Shown piece after piece: positions 1 through 6,342 of a DNA stretch of 12,402 nucleotides. The DNA is taken from positions 1 to 12,402 of the forward strand of contig JBFLYA010000117.1 of NCBI GenBank assembly GCA_040757115.1. The letters run 5' to 3'. Each line of letters opens with the position of its first letter. Position 1 is the stretch's first letter. The notes under the pieces were generated by a model that was not told where the DNA came from, did no database searches, and saw only the letters and a program-made list of their open reading frames with translations. Origin of the DNA: a bacterium. GTDB lineage: Bacteria > UBA9089 > CG2-30-40-21 > SBAY01. A program made the translations under genes and the position numbers.

Positions 1-110
1 ACTAATAATTAATTTTTTAATTTTATTTTCAACCCCCACCCCCCAATCTTGGGGGCTTTAATAAGGAATTAGGATTGTGGCATTCAAAATGACCAACAAT
101 ATATATTATA
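1..110. other. Window-edge intergenic DNA with a small C/G hairpin
   Basis: No coding region is supported here. A short hairpin (CCCCCA at 40-45 pairing with TGGGGG at 50-55, 4-nt loop) follows an AT-rich stretch and is followed by CTTTAATAA. It could be a weak terminator for a + strand gene to the left, but the U-tract is poor. A TTGTGG/AATATA pair (75-80 and 98-103, 17-bp spacing) could be a weak + strand promoter for the antiporter transcript. I do not rely on either reading. Confidence 0.35.
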
Positions 111-117
111 CGAGGAC

Positions 118-283
118 GATGAAAATTAATAGGACGCAGATTTACAGGATTAACAGGATTTTAAAGAAAAACAAAACATCAAGAAACAATAAGGAAATAA
201 CTATAGAAATACAATAATAAAAAATTAATTTTAATCCTGTTCATCTGCGAAAATCTGCGTCCCATAACCTATTTTCAGGAGAA
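118..283. repeat. Hairpin unit A between GATGAAAAT and CTATTTTCAGGAGAA
   Basis: A long imperfect inverted repeat. The left arm (about 132-161, beginning GGACGCAGATTT) matches the reverse complement of the right arm (about 231-262, ending AAATCTGCGTCC) over roughly 30 bases with a few mismatches and one gap. An AT-rich loop of about 70 nt separates the arms. The unit is bounded by GATGAAAAT (118-126) and CTATTTTCAGGAGAA (269-283), which themselves pair through TGAAAAT/ATTTTCA. It has no coding potential and no transposase. Confidence 0.8.
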
Positions 284-323
284 ACCAGGTATAAACCTGC
301 GGTTCACAAACGAGGATGAAAAT
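269..323. repeat. 55-bp direct repeat, copy 1
   Basis: This segment starts CTATTTTCAGGAGAA and ends GATGAAAAT. It matches 406-459 with seven substitutions and one single-base gap by eye. It separates hairpin A from hairpin B. A small internal hairpin (CAGGT/ACCTG, 286-290 and 295-299) is present in this copy but is not kept intact in copy 2. Confidence 0.8.
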
Positions 324-420
324 TGAGCATAGAGATTAGAGATTGGAGATTAGAGATTAGCAAGAGTGCAGGTTCTAATTCACTAATTCTCTAATCTCTA
401 ATTAACTATTTTCAGGAGAA
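315..420. repeat. Hairpin unit B between the same boundary sequences
   Basis: The left arm (331-360) is made of repeated AGATTAG/AGATTGG words. The right arm (375-403) is made of CTAATTCT and CTAATCTCT words and is the imperfect reverse complement of the left arm. The loop is short, around 361-374. The unit is bounded by GATGAAAAT (315-323) and CTATTTTCAGGAGAA (406-420), exactly as in units A and C, yet its arms share no sequence with theirs. Confidence 0.8.
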
Positions 421-459
421 CCGGGCATGAACCTACGGCTCACAAAGGAAGATGAAAAT
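406..459. repeat. 55-bp direct repeat, copy 2
   Basis: The second copy of the segment separating the hairpins. It carries AGGAGAA (414-420) six bases before an ATG at 427. This resembles a ribosome-binding context and matches the real one at 561-573. Confidence 0.8.
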
Positions 460-567
460 AGTGATAGGAGATAGAAGGTAGGAAGTAAGGAGATAGGCGT
501 GAGGAGTGATGTTTTCTTTACTTTCTACTTTCTACTCTCTACTTTCTACTTCCTATTTTCAGGAGAA
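451..567. repeat. Hairpin unit C, ending in the antiporter ribosome-binding site
   Basis: The left arm (464-497) is purine-rich (words such as GATAGGAGATAGAAGG). The right arm (516-556) is pyrimidine-rich (CTTTCTACTTTCTACT words) and is the imperfect reverse complement of the left arm. The boundaries are again GATGAAAAT (451-459) and CTATTTTCAGGAGAA (553-567). The closing sequence supplies the AGGAG Shine-Dalgarno of the antiporter, so in RNA the hairpin would lie immediately upstream of the ribosome-binding site. Confidence 0.8.
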
Positions 568-570
568 ATA

Positions 571-1737
571 ATGACTATATTTCTTGAAGTAGGGCTAATT
601 CTGATATTAGTCAAGATTTTAGGTGAATTATTTGAGCGGATAAAACTTCCTTCTATCTTTGGGGAAATCACCTTAGGCATAATTCTGGGGCCTGTTCTGG
701 GTCTAATTATTCTTAATGATAAGACTTTTTCCGCAGCCATAATTAAACTTTTAGGTGAGATAGGGGCAGTATTTTTGTTATTTTCTATTGGGTTCACCCG
801 TGTAGATTTCAAAAAGGTTACTGTATCTATAAAAAGGATTTTCCCGGTATCAATTTTCGGGGCGATGTTTCCTTTTTTAGCTGGATTTTTTATTGGCTAT
901 ATTTTTTTTAGTTCGGTAAAAGTGGCGTTATTACTCGGGACAGCGTTAGCCTCGACAAGTATTGGCGTAAGTGTTCGCACCTTAATGGATGTAAAATATA
1001 TTGCGACAATGGTAGGAGCAACTATTTTATTTGCCGCTGTTTTAGATAATTTCCTCTCGATGGGCACATTAGGGATAGTTACCGGAATTATCCAGAGAGA
1101 AAAGGTCTGGTATATTTCTATGGGAATAACCATTACCGAATTAGTCGGTTTTATCGCGGTGGTCTATCTAATGAGGAGATTCATTTTCCCTTTACTTACA
1201 AAATTAACGGATAAGATGATTGTTGAAGAAGCCACGCTGGGAATTATTATTGGCACGCTTTTTGTCTTTGCATACCTGACGCATATCTTTGGGTTGAGTG
1301 TGATAATAGGTGCATTTTTGTTTGGGGCAGGAATATCAATCATCCCAAGATTAAAAACAGAGGTTGTCGTTCATAAGGTTAGAGGGATAGCCGATGGATT
1401 TTTTGTCCCATTTTTCTTCTTGAATATGGGGCTGATGTTTGATTTTAAAGGGATTGGGAATGTAGGGATATTTGCCAGCATCCTTCTTGTGGCACTAATT
1501 GTCAGTCAAATTATCGGTGGTTTCCTTGGAGGAAAAATAGGTAGGTTTAACTTTAAAGATTCCCTTATTATTGGCACCGCACTTATCCCCAGAAATGAAC
1601 TTGCCCTGGTTGTTTCTACCATTGGTTTAGAAATAGGGTTGTTAGGAAGTGAAGTCTTTTCGGCATTAATATTAATTTCATTAGTAACAACCATCATCAC
1701 GCCTTTATTGCTCAGGTTAATAATTAAAGCCAGATAA
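571..1737 (+). CDS. CPA2-family cation/proton antiporter (KefB/NapA-like)
   Basis: An integral membrane protein of 388 residues, predicted to exchange Na+ or K+ for H+ across the inner membrane. It shows the family signatures in order: GEITLGIILGP (31-41), LGEIGAVFLLFSIGF (61-75), the TM4-like ASTSIGVSVRTL (127-138), a core motif AAVLDN (155-160), SVIIGAFLFGAGIS (243-256), FFVPFFFLNMGLMFD (277-291) and PRNELALVV (340-348). The length matches the membrane domain alone, with no RCK/TrkA-N domain. I chose ATG 571 because AGGAG at 561-565 sits 5 nt upstream. An in-frame GTG at 499 would add 24 residues read out of hairpin C and is unlikely. The core pair is Asp159-Asn160 where most CPA2 members have Asp-Asp. 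The ion and the stoichiometry cannot be told from sequence. It is convergent with nadB. Confidence 0.88.
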   Translation: MTIFLEVGLILILVKILGELFERIKLPSIFGEITLGIILGPVLGLIILNDKTFSAAIIKLLGEIGAVFLLFSIGFTRVDFKKVTVSIKRIFPVSIFGAMFPFLAGFFIGYIFFSSVKVALLLGTALASTSIGVSVRTLMDVKYIATMVGATILFAAVLDNFLSMGTLGIVTGIIQREKVWYISMGITITELVGFIAVVYLMRRFIFPLLTKLTDKMIVEEATLGIIIGTLFVFAYLTHIFGLSVIIGAFLFGAGISIIPRLKTEVVVHKVRGIADGFFVPFFFLNMGLMFDFKGIGNVGIFASILLVALIVSQIIGGFLGGKIGRFNFKDSLIIGTALIPRNELALVVSTIGLEIGLLGSEVFSALILISLVTTIITPLLLRLIIKAR

Positions 1738-1742
1738 AGAAG

Positions 1743-1784
1743 AAGGCTGAAGGCTGAATCCAATTTCCTTCAGCCTTCAGCCTT
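1743..1784. terminator. Perfect 15-bp hairpin between convergent genes
   Basis: AAGGCTGAAGGCTGA (1743-1757) is the exact reverse complement of 1770-1784, with a 12-nt loop. It begins six bases after the antiporter stop. TTTAAATT follows on the + strand and a CTTCTTCTTTAT run follows on the - strand, so it can act as a bidirectional terminator. The right arm overlaps the last codons and TGA stop of nadB. The arm is itself a doubled GGCTGAA word, the quasi-repeat style seen in the other hairpins of the window. Confidence 0.65.
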
Positions 1785-3342
1785 TAAATTCAATATGCCT
1801 TTTGAATCGGGCATCATCTTTGGCAGGGAAATCCTGGCGGTAATGAACGCCCCTTGATTCTTCACGCATAAGTGCTGCTTTCTGAATAAGTTTTCCGATG
1901 ATTAACATATTTTGTAATTCAAAACCATCCGAGGTTGAAAATTCTTTAGCCAGAACATACGAAGACCAAAAGTCTATTTCTTTTCCTGCATCGACGAGTT
2001 TATCCTTTTCTCGTTCAATACCCACATCTCGCCACATTAAACTTTTGAGTGCATTGCGGACATCTTCTACATCTAAGTCTTTCAGGTATTTACCTTCAAA
2101 GATATAAGAGATATGTGGAAATGATTTTATCTTATTTTTTGAACACCCGGCTCTATATCCAAAAACCAAACATTCTAAAAGCGAATTGCTGGCTAAACGA
2201 TTTGCACCATGGATACCAGGGTTGGCACACTCACCGCAAGCATATAATCCTTCAATGTTAGTCTTGCCCTCTAAATCTGTTTTAATCCCACCAATGGTAT
2301 AATGAGCCGTAGGTCTAACAGGTATCAAGTCTTTCTTTATATCAATGTCGAAGGAATGGCAGGTTTTCATTATATTTGGAAACCTATTTTGCAGGAATTC
2401 ATCATCTAAGTGGGTCACATCTAAATATACATGGGTATCATTGGTTAATTTCAATTCAGTCAGGACACTTCTGGAGACGACATCCCTTGGGGCTAATTCT
2501 AAAGCGGGATGATATTTAGCCATAAATCTTTCGCCGTATTTATTTTTTAATATTCCGCCTTCTCCCCGGACGGCTTCTGAGATTAATGCCCTGGCCGCAC
2601 CGGCAATATAAAGTGTTGTTGGATGAAATTGGATAAACTCCATATCCATTAAACTTGCACCAGCACGATAAGCCGCCGCCATCCCATCGCCAGTGGCAAT
2701 AATGGAATTAGTTGTCTCACGATAAATCTGACCAACCCCACCAGTTGCCAGAATTGTTTGACTGGCAAAGATTATTTCTCTCTTCTTACCTTTTGACTGG
2801 ACAATTGCTCCGTAACAGATATTATCTTCGGTTAGTAAGTCTATGAGAAAGGTATTTTCTAAAATAGAGATATTTTTTTTGAGTTGAACCTTTGCGAGGA
2901 GTATTCGTTCAAGTTCTGTGCCAGTGGCATCACCTCTGGCATGGATTATTCTTCGGGTAGAGTGTCCTGCTTCCTGGGTAAATAGTAGTTTTCCTTCTTT
3001 GCAGTCGAAATTTGCTCCCCAATCAATTAAATTCTGTATTTGTTGAGGACCTTCTTCAACTAATACTCTAACTGCTTCCTCATTACACAGCCCATCACCT
3101 ACTTCTATGGTATTCTGTAAATGGCTTTCATAGGTATCATTTTCAGTTAAAACTGCGGCGATACCGCCTTGAGCAATCTCGGTATTACACTGTTTCAATT
3201 TATCCTTAGTAATGATTAGCACCTGACCTTCATCAGCGGCTTCAATTGCCGCCCGGAGCCCCGCCGCACCACTACCAATGATTAAAATGTCTGTTTTGAT
3301 AATTGGTAATTTGTTGGTATCAAAACTGACTAAATATCTCAC
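1777..3342 (-). CDS. nadB: L-aspartate oxidase
   Basis: An FAD enzyme of 521 residues that oxidises L-aspartate to iminoaspartate, the first step of de novo NAD synthesis; NadA then condenses the product with dihydroxyacetone phosphate to quinolinate. It has an N-terminal FAD fold with GSGAAG (23-28) and CNTEIAQGGIAAV (52-64). The NadB active-site residues are visible: Glu124 in QEAGHS, His240 in QFHPTTLY, Arg286 in APRD and His347 in TAHYTIGG. The second FAD motif GLYACGECANPGIHGANRLASNSL (365-388) and the C-terminal RGVHYRQDFP complete the family pattern. These distinguish it from succinate dehydrogenase flavoprotein. The start is GTG at 3342, whose G is shared with the TAG stop of serA, so translational coupling is likely. 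nadA and nadC are not in the window. The last codons lie inside the 1743-1784 hairpin. Confidence 0.93.
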   Translation of the reverse strand: MRYLVSFDTNKLPIIKTDILIIGSGAAGLRAAIEAADEGQVLIITKDKLKQCNTEIAQGGIAAVLTENDTYESHLQNTIEVGDGLCNEEAVRVLVEEGPQQIQNLIDWGANFDCKEGKLLFTQEAGHSTRRIIHARGDATGTELERILLAKVQLKKNISILENTFLIDLLTEDNICYGAIVQSKGKKREIIFASQTILATGGVGQIYRETTNSIIATGDGMAAAYRAGASLMDMEFIQFHPTTLYIAGAARALISEAVRGEGGILKNKYGERFMAKYHPALELAPRDVVSRSVLTELKLTNDTHVYLDVTHLDDEFLQNRFPNIMKTCHSFDIDIKKDLIPVRPTAHYTIGGIKTDLEGKTNIEGLYACGECANPGIHGANRLASNSLLECLVFGYRAGCSKNKIKSFPHISYIFEGKYLKDLDVEDVRNALKSLMWRDVGIEREKDKLVDAGKEIDFWSSYVLAKEFSTSDGFELQNMLIIGKLIQKAALMREESRGVHYRQDFPAKDDARFKRHIEFKG

Positions 3343-4925
3343 TATAATTTCACCACTGTTGTTTCTAAAATCTCTTCCTGAGCATTAATCTCTTGTAAAA
3401 CTGTTTGGGGTATAGGCTCATCGACATTTAAAACGATTAATTGTTTACCACCAATAGTTTTTCTACCCATTTGTAGTCCGGCAATATTGATGTTATTTTT
3501 GCCCAGAATGGTGCTGATTTTGCCCAGAACCCCGGGTTTATCAATATTTGAGATAACAAGCATATTACCTTGAGGTATAGCATCGATTCTAAAACCGTCA
3601 ATTGCTACGATTCTGGCATCATTCTTTTGGAAGATACTGCCGGCAATTTGAGATGTCTTTTTATCTGTTTTTAGCGTCACGGTAATGAGGTTGACAAAAT
3701 CTTCTTCTTTTGCCTCTTTGTTTTCAACAATATTTATCCCTCGTTCTTTAGCGATAAAAGGTGCATTGACATAATTGACGACAGGCTCTTTAAGGATAGT
3801 TGCCAGCATCCCTTTAAGCACCGCAACTTTAAAAGGCGTAACCTCATACTCAGCAATTTCACCTGAAATCTTTATTTCGACTTCTTGTATTCCCTCGACG
3901 GTCAATTGAGTATGGAGAGAACCTATTTTTTCGGCTAAAGTTAAATATGGGGCGATTTCCTGGAATACCTCTGGAGCGACCTGCTGGATATTAACGGCGT
4001 TTCTAATTACCCCACTGGTTAATGCATCTACGACCTGCTGAGCCATTTCTATGCCGACATTTATCTGTGCATCAATCGTCGAGGCACCAAGATGCGGCAC
4101 TAAAACGCAGTTATCGAATGTCAGAAGCGGACTATCCACTGGCGGTTCGGTTTCATAGACATCTAAAGCCGCACCCGCAACCTTACCCAACTTAAGCCCC
4201 TCATAAAGTGCCTGTTCGTCAATTAATCCACCTCTGGCGCAGTTAATTATCCGCACACCATCCTTCATCTTATCAATTTCTGCTTTAGAAATCATCTTTT
4301 TCGTCTCATCAGATTTAGGTACATGCAGGGTAATATAATCTGAGCGGCGATAGAGTTCGTCCAGTTCAGATAATTCTACCCCCATTCGTTTTGCCTTTTC
4401 CTGTGAAATATAAGGGTCATAAGCCAGAACCTTCATATTGAAGGCTAATCCGATTTGAGCAACATAGGAGCCAATTCTTCCCAGTCCAACAACACCTAAT
4501 GTTTTTCCGCATAATTCTACACCCATATATTTTTTGCGGTCCCATTTCCCTTCTTTCATAGATTTATCTGCCTGTGGTATATTTCGTGATAGGGCTAAAA
4601 TCATCCCAATTGTGTGTTCAGCGGTAGAAACCGTATTGCCGCCTGGGGCATTCATTACAATAATCCCTTTTTTCGTGGCAGATGGAACATCAATATTGTC
4701 CACACCTACCCCGGCTCGACCAATGACCTGTAATTTTTTGCTTGCCTCGATGACTTCTTTAGTCACCTTTGTTTCACTTCTCACAATCATCCCATCGTAA
4801 TCACCAATACACGCCACTAATTCTTCTGGTTTAAGTCCTGTCTTGACATCTACTTCAATGGATTCTGCTTTCTCTAAAATCTCTAATCCTTGCTTTGATA
4901 ACGGGTCACTAACTAATACCTTCAT
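3342..4925 (-). CDS. serA: D-3-phosphoglycerate dehydrogenase, long ACT-domain form
   Basis: A cytosolic NAD-dependent enzyme of 527 residues that oxidises 3-phosphoglycerate to 3-phosphohydroxypyruvate, the first step of serine synthesis. The Rossmann motif GLGRIG is at 147-152. The catalytic set is Arg231 (NCARGG), Glu260 (DVYETEPP) and His278 (PHLGAST). An intervening regulatory domain of about 130 residues (roughly 310-445) is followed by a C-terminal ACT domain (about 453-527, with NIDKPGVLGKISTILG). This is the usual ~525-residue bacterial type, in which serine commonly binds the ACT domain and inhibits the enzyme. The start is ATG with AAAGGAGG (4937-4944) 11 nt upstream; this Shine-Dalgarno overlaps the stop of the preceding aminotransferase gene. 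Confidence 0.95.
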   Translation of the reverse strand: MKVLVSDPLSKQGLEILEKAESIEVDVKTGLKPEELVACIGDYDGMIVRSETKVTKEVIEASKKLQVIGRAGVGVDNIDVPSATKKGIIVMNAPGGNTVSTAEHTIGMILALSRNIPQADKSMKEGKWDRKKYMGVELCGKTLGVVGLGRIGSYVAQIGLAFNMKVLAYDPYISQEKAKRMGVELSELDELYRRSDYITLHVPKSDETKKMISKAEIDKMKDGVRIINCARGGLIDEQALYEGLKLGKVAGAALDVYETEPPVDSPLLTFDNCVLVPHLGASTIDAQINVGIEMAQQVVDALTSGVIRNAVNIQQVAPEVFQEIAPYLTLAEKIGSLHTQLTVEGIQEVEIKISGEIAEYEVTPFKVAVLKGMLATILKEPVVNYVNAPFIAKERGINIVENKEAKEEDFVNLITVTLKTDKKTSQIAGSIFQKNDARIVAIDGFRIDAIPQGNMLVISNIDKPGVLGKISTILGKNNINIAGLQMGRKTIGGKQLIVLNVDEPIPQTVLQEINAQEEILETTVVKL

Positions 4926-4942
4926 TTTTTTATCATCCTCCT

Positions 4943-6130
4943 TTATTCTAATTTAGCCATTGCCTTTTCTATTCTATCTAATCCTTTTTCAATATTTTTT
5001 AGAGAAGTAGCGTAGGAGAGTCTGATGTAATTTGGTGCGCCAAAGGCATCTCCTGGGACGACCGCTACCCGTGCCTCATCTAATAAAAACTCAGTTAAGC
5101 CAAAGGAATTATTAATCATTTTTCCATTAAATTTTGTCCCATAAATACAGGAGACATCAGGAAAGGCATAAAATGCGCCCTTTGGGGTTTTACAGGTAAA
5201 TCCTTTAATCCCATTTAGCCGTTGGACAATAAACTTGCGTCTTTTATCAAATTGTGCCACCATCTCGGCAATACATTCTTGAGGTCCCTGTAATGCGGCT
5301 AAAGCGGCTTTTTGGGAAATAGATGTTGGATTAGAGGTAGAATGTGATTGAACATTTGACATCGCCAGGATAATCTCTTTAGTCCCGGCGGCATAACCAA
5401 TTCGCCAGCCAGTCATCGAATACGCCTTTGAGACACCATTAATGGTAATGGTTAACTCCTTGACCGCTGGATTTAAACTGGCAATGCTAAAATGCCTTTG
5501 ACCATCATAGATTAGATACTCATAAATTTCATCGGAGATAATGTAAATTCCATTTTCTACAGCTATCTCCGCCAGAGCCTCTAATTCATCCTTTTCATAG
5601 ACTGCCCCGGTTGGATTACAGGGGGAATTAAGAATAAGTAGTTTAGTTTGAGGTGTTATCGCCTTTTCAAATAATTCTGGAGTTAATTTAAAGTCATCAT
5701 TGGTCTGAACAATAGTTGGTGTCGCACCTGCCATTTTCACCTGCTCTTCATAACTTACCCAGTAAGGAGCCGGGATGATAACCTCATCTCCCTCATCAGC
5801 AAGCACAAATATAGCGTTAAAGAGTGAATGTTTTGCCCCACTTGAAATCAGGATTTGAGATGGCTCATAAATCAGGTTATTATCTTTTTTAAACTTTTCA
5901 CAGACCGCTTTCTTTAACTCTATTATCCCGGAATCTTGCGTATATTTCGTAAAACCGGATTTGATGGCGGTAATTCCTGCCTCTTTAATTAGTTCTGGGG
6001 TATCGAAATCAGGCTCACCAGCCCCAAAGCCAATGACATCAATTCCATCTGCTTGCATCTGTTTAGCCTTAGCACTTATGGCTAATGTAATCGATGGCGA
6101 GAGATTAGAGGCTCGTTTAGATAATATCAT
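4943..6130 (-). CDS. aspC: Class I aminotransferase, aspartate aminotransferase type
   Basis: A PLP enzyme of 395 residues, most like the bacterial aspartate aminotransferases of the Thermus type, interconverting aspartate and 2-oxoglutarate with oxaloacetate and glutamate. The visible motifs are GFGAGEPDFDTP (34-45), YWVSYEEQVKMAG (123-135), CNPTG with Asn172, SDEIYE with Asp200 and Tyr203, the PLP lysine Lys235 in GVSKAYSMTGWR, and the substrate-carboxylate Arg370 in YIRLSYATS. It is first in a three-gene operon with serA and nadB. Its product aspartate would feed NadB directly. Some enzymes of this group also act on prephenate or other amino acids, so the exact substrate is inferred. AAAAGGAGG (6141-6149) lies 10 nt before ATG 6130. 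Confidence 0.88.
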   Translation of the reverse strand: MILSKRASNLSPSITLAISAKAKQMQADGIDVIGFGAGEPDFDTPELIKEAGITAIKSGFTKYTQDSGIIELKKAVCEKFKKDNNLIYEPSQILISSGAKHSLFNAIFVLADEGDEVIIPAPYWVSYEEQVKMAGATPTIVQTNDDFKLTPELFEKAITPQTKLLILNSPCNPTGAVYEKDELEALAEIAVENGIYIISDEIYEYLIYDGQRHFSIASLNPAVKELTITINGVSKAYSMTGWRIGYAAGTKEIILAMSNVQSHSTSNPTSISQKAALAALQGPQECIAEMVAQFDKRRKFIVQRLNGIKGFTCKTPKGAFYAFPDVSCIYGTKFNGKMINNSFGLTEFLLDEARVAVVPGDAFGAPNYIRLSYATSLKNIEKGLDRIEKAMAKLE

Positions 6131-6158
6131 ATTTAATCACCCTCCTTTTGGGATATAA

Positions 6159-6187
6159 AGTATACAAAAAGAGATTAAAAAAGTCAA
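6159..6187 (-). promoter_or_regulatory. Sigma70-type promoter of the aspC-serA-nadB operon
   Basis: On the minus strand, TTGACT (6187-6182) and TATACT (6164-6159) are separated by exactly 17 bp. Transcription would begin near 6152, giving a leader of about 20 nt that contains the AAAAGGAGG Shine-Dalgarno. Confidence 0.75.
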
Positions 6188-6233
6188 GAAAAAAGTATAA
6201 AGTTCAGTATTTCTCCTTCTTGTAAAAAAACGC

Positions 6234-6262
6234 TTGCAATCTTTGATATTTTGTGATATGAT
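6234..6262 (+). promoter_or_regulatory. Sigma70-type promoter of the oxidoreductase/acyltransferase fusion gene
   Basis: TTGCAA (6234-6239) and TATGAT (6257-6262) are separated by 17 bp. Transcription would start around 6268-6270, precisely where the two-hairpin leader begins. This promoter is divergent from the aspC promoter about 50 bp away. Confidence 0.75.
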
Positions 6263-6267
6263 AATCT

Positions 6268-6315
6268 GAGTGCAGTGTCCGTGACGCTGCAGGCATTGAC
6301 AGGGTCAATGTACTC
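6268..6315 (+). promoter_or_regulatory. Structured 5' leader: two hairpins closed by a short stem
   Basis: Hairpin 1 is TGCAGTGTC/GACGCTGCA (6271-6279 and 6283-6291, loop CGT, one G-U pair). Hairpin 2 is the perfect CATTGAC/GTCAATG (6294-6300 and 6304-6310, loop AGG). GAGT (6268-6271) can pair with ACTC (6312-6315), closing a possible three-way junction if T6271 is used there. The dyad centres (6281 and 6302) are 21 bp apart, two helical turns, so a pair of DNA operators is an equally good reading. AGGAGGT (6327-6333) and ATG 6343 follow. I recognise no known riboswitch. Confidence 0.6.
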
Positions 6316-6342
6316 CATAGTTATTCAGGAGGTTTAGAAAGA

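Noticed and set aside
119-217. A 32-codon frame starting at ATG 119
   Set aside because: It is lysine/asparagine/isoleucine-rich low-complexity read from hairpin A, with no recognisable features.
499-570. GTG 499 as an upstream start of the antiporter
   Set aside because: The extra 24 residues are read from the pyrimidine-rich arm of hairpin C, and ATG 571 has an AGGAG 5 nt upstream.
546-812. Antisense frames opposite the antiporter, such as 546-812 and 897-1133 on the minus strand
   Set aside because: They mirror the membrane-protein codons of the real gene and have no ribosome-binding site or family resemblance.
2049-2261. Short + strand frames within nadB, serA and aspC
   Set aside because: They are shadows of strongly supported genes on the other strand.
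6271-6310. Mini-ykkC (guanidine-II) riboswitch, which also has two small hairpins
   Set aside because: The loops are CGT and AGG rather than the ACGR tetraloops of that class, and the downstream gene is not a transporter.
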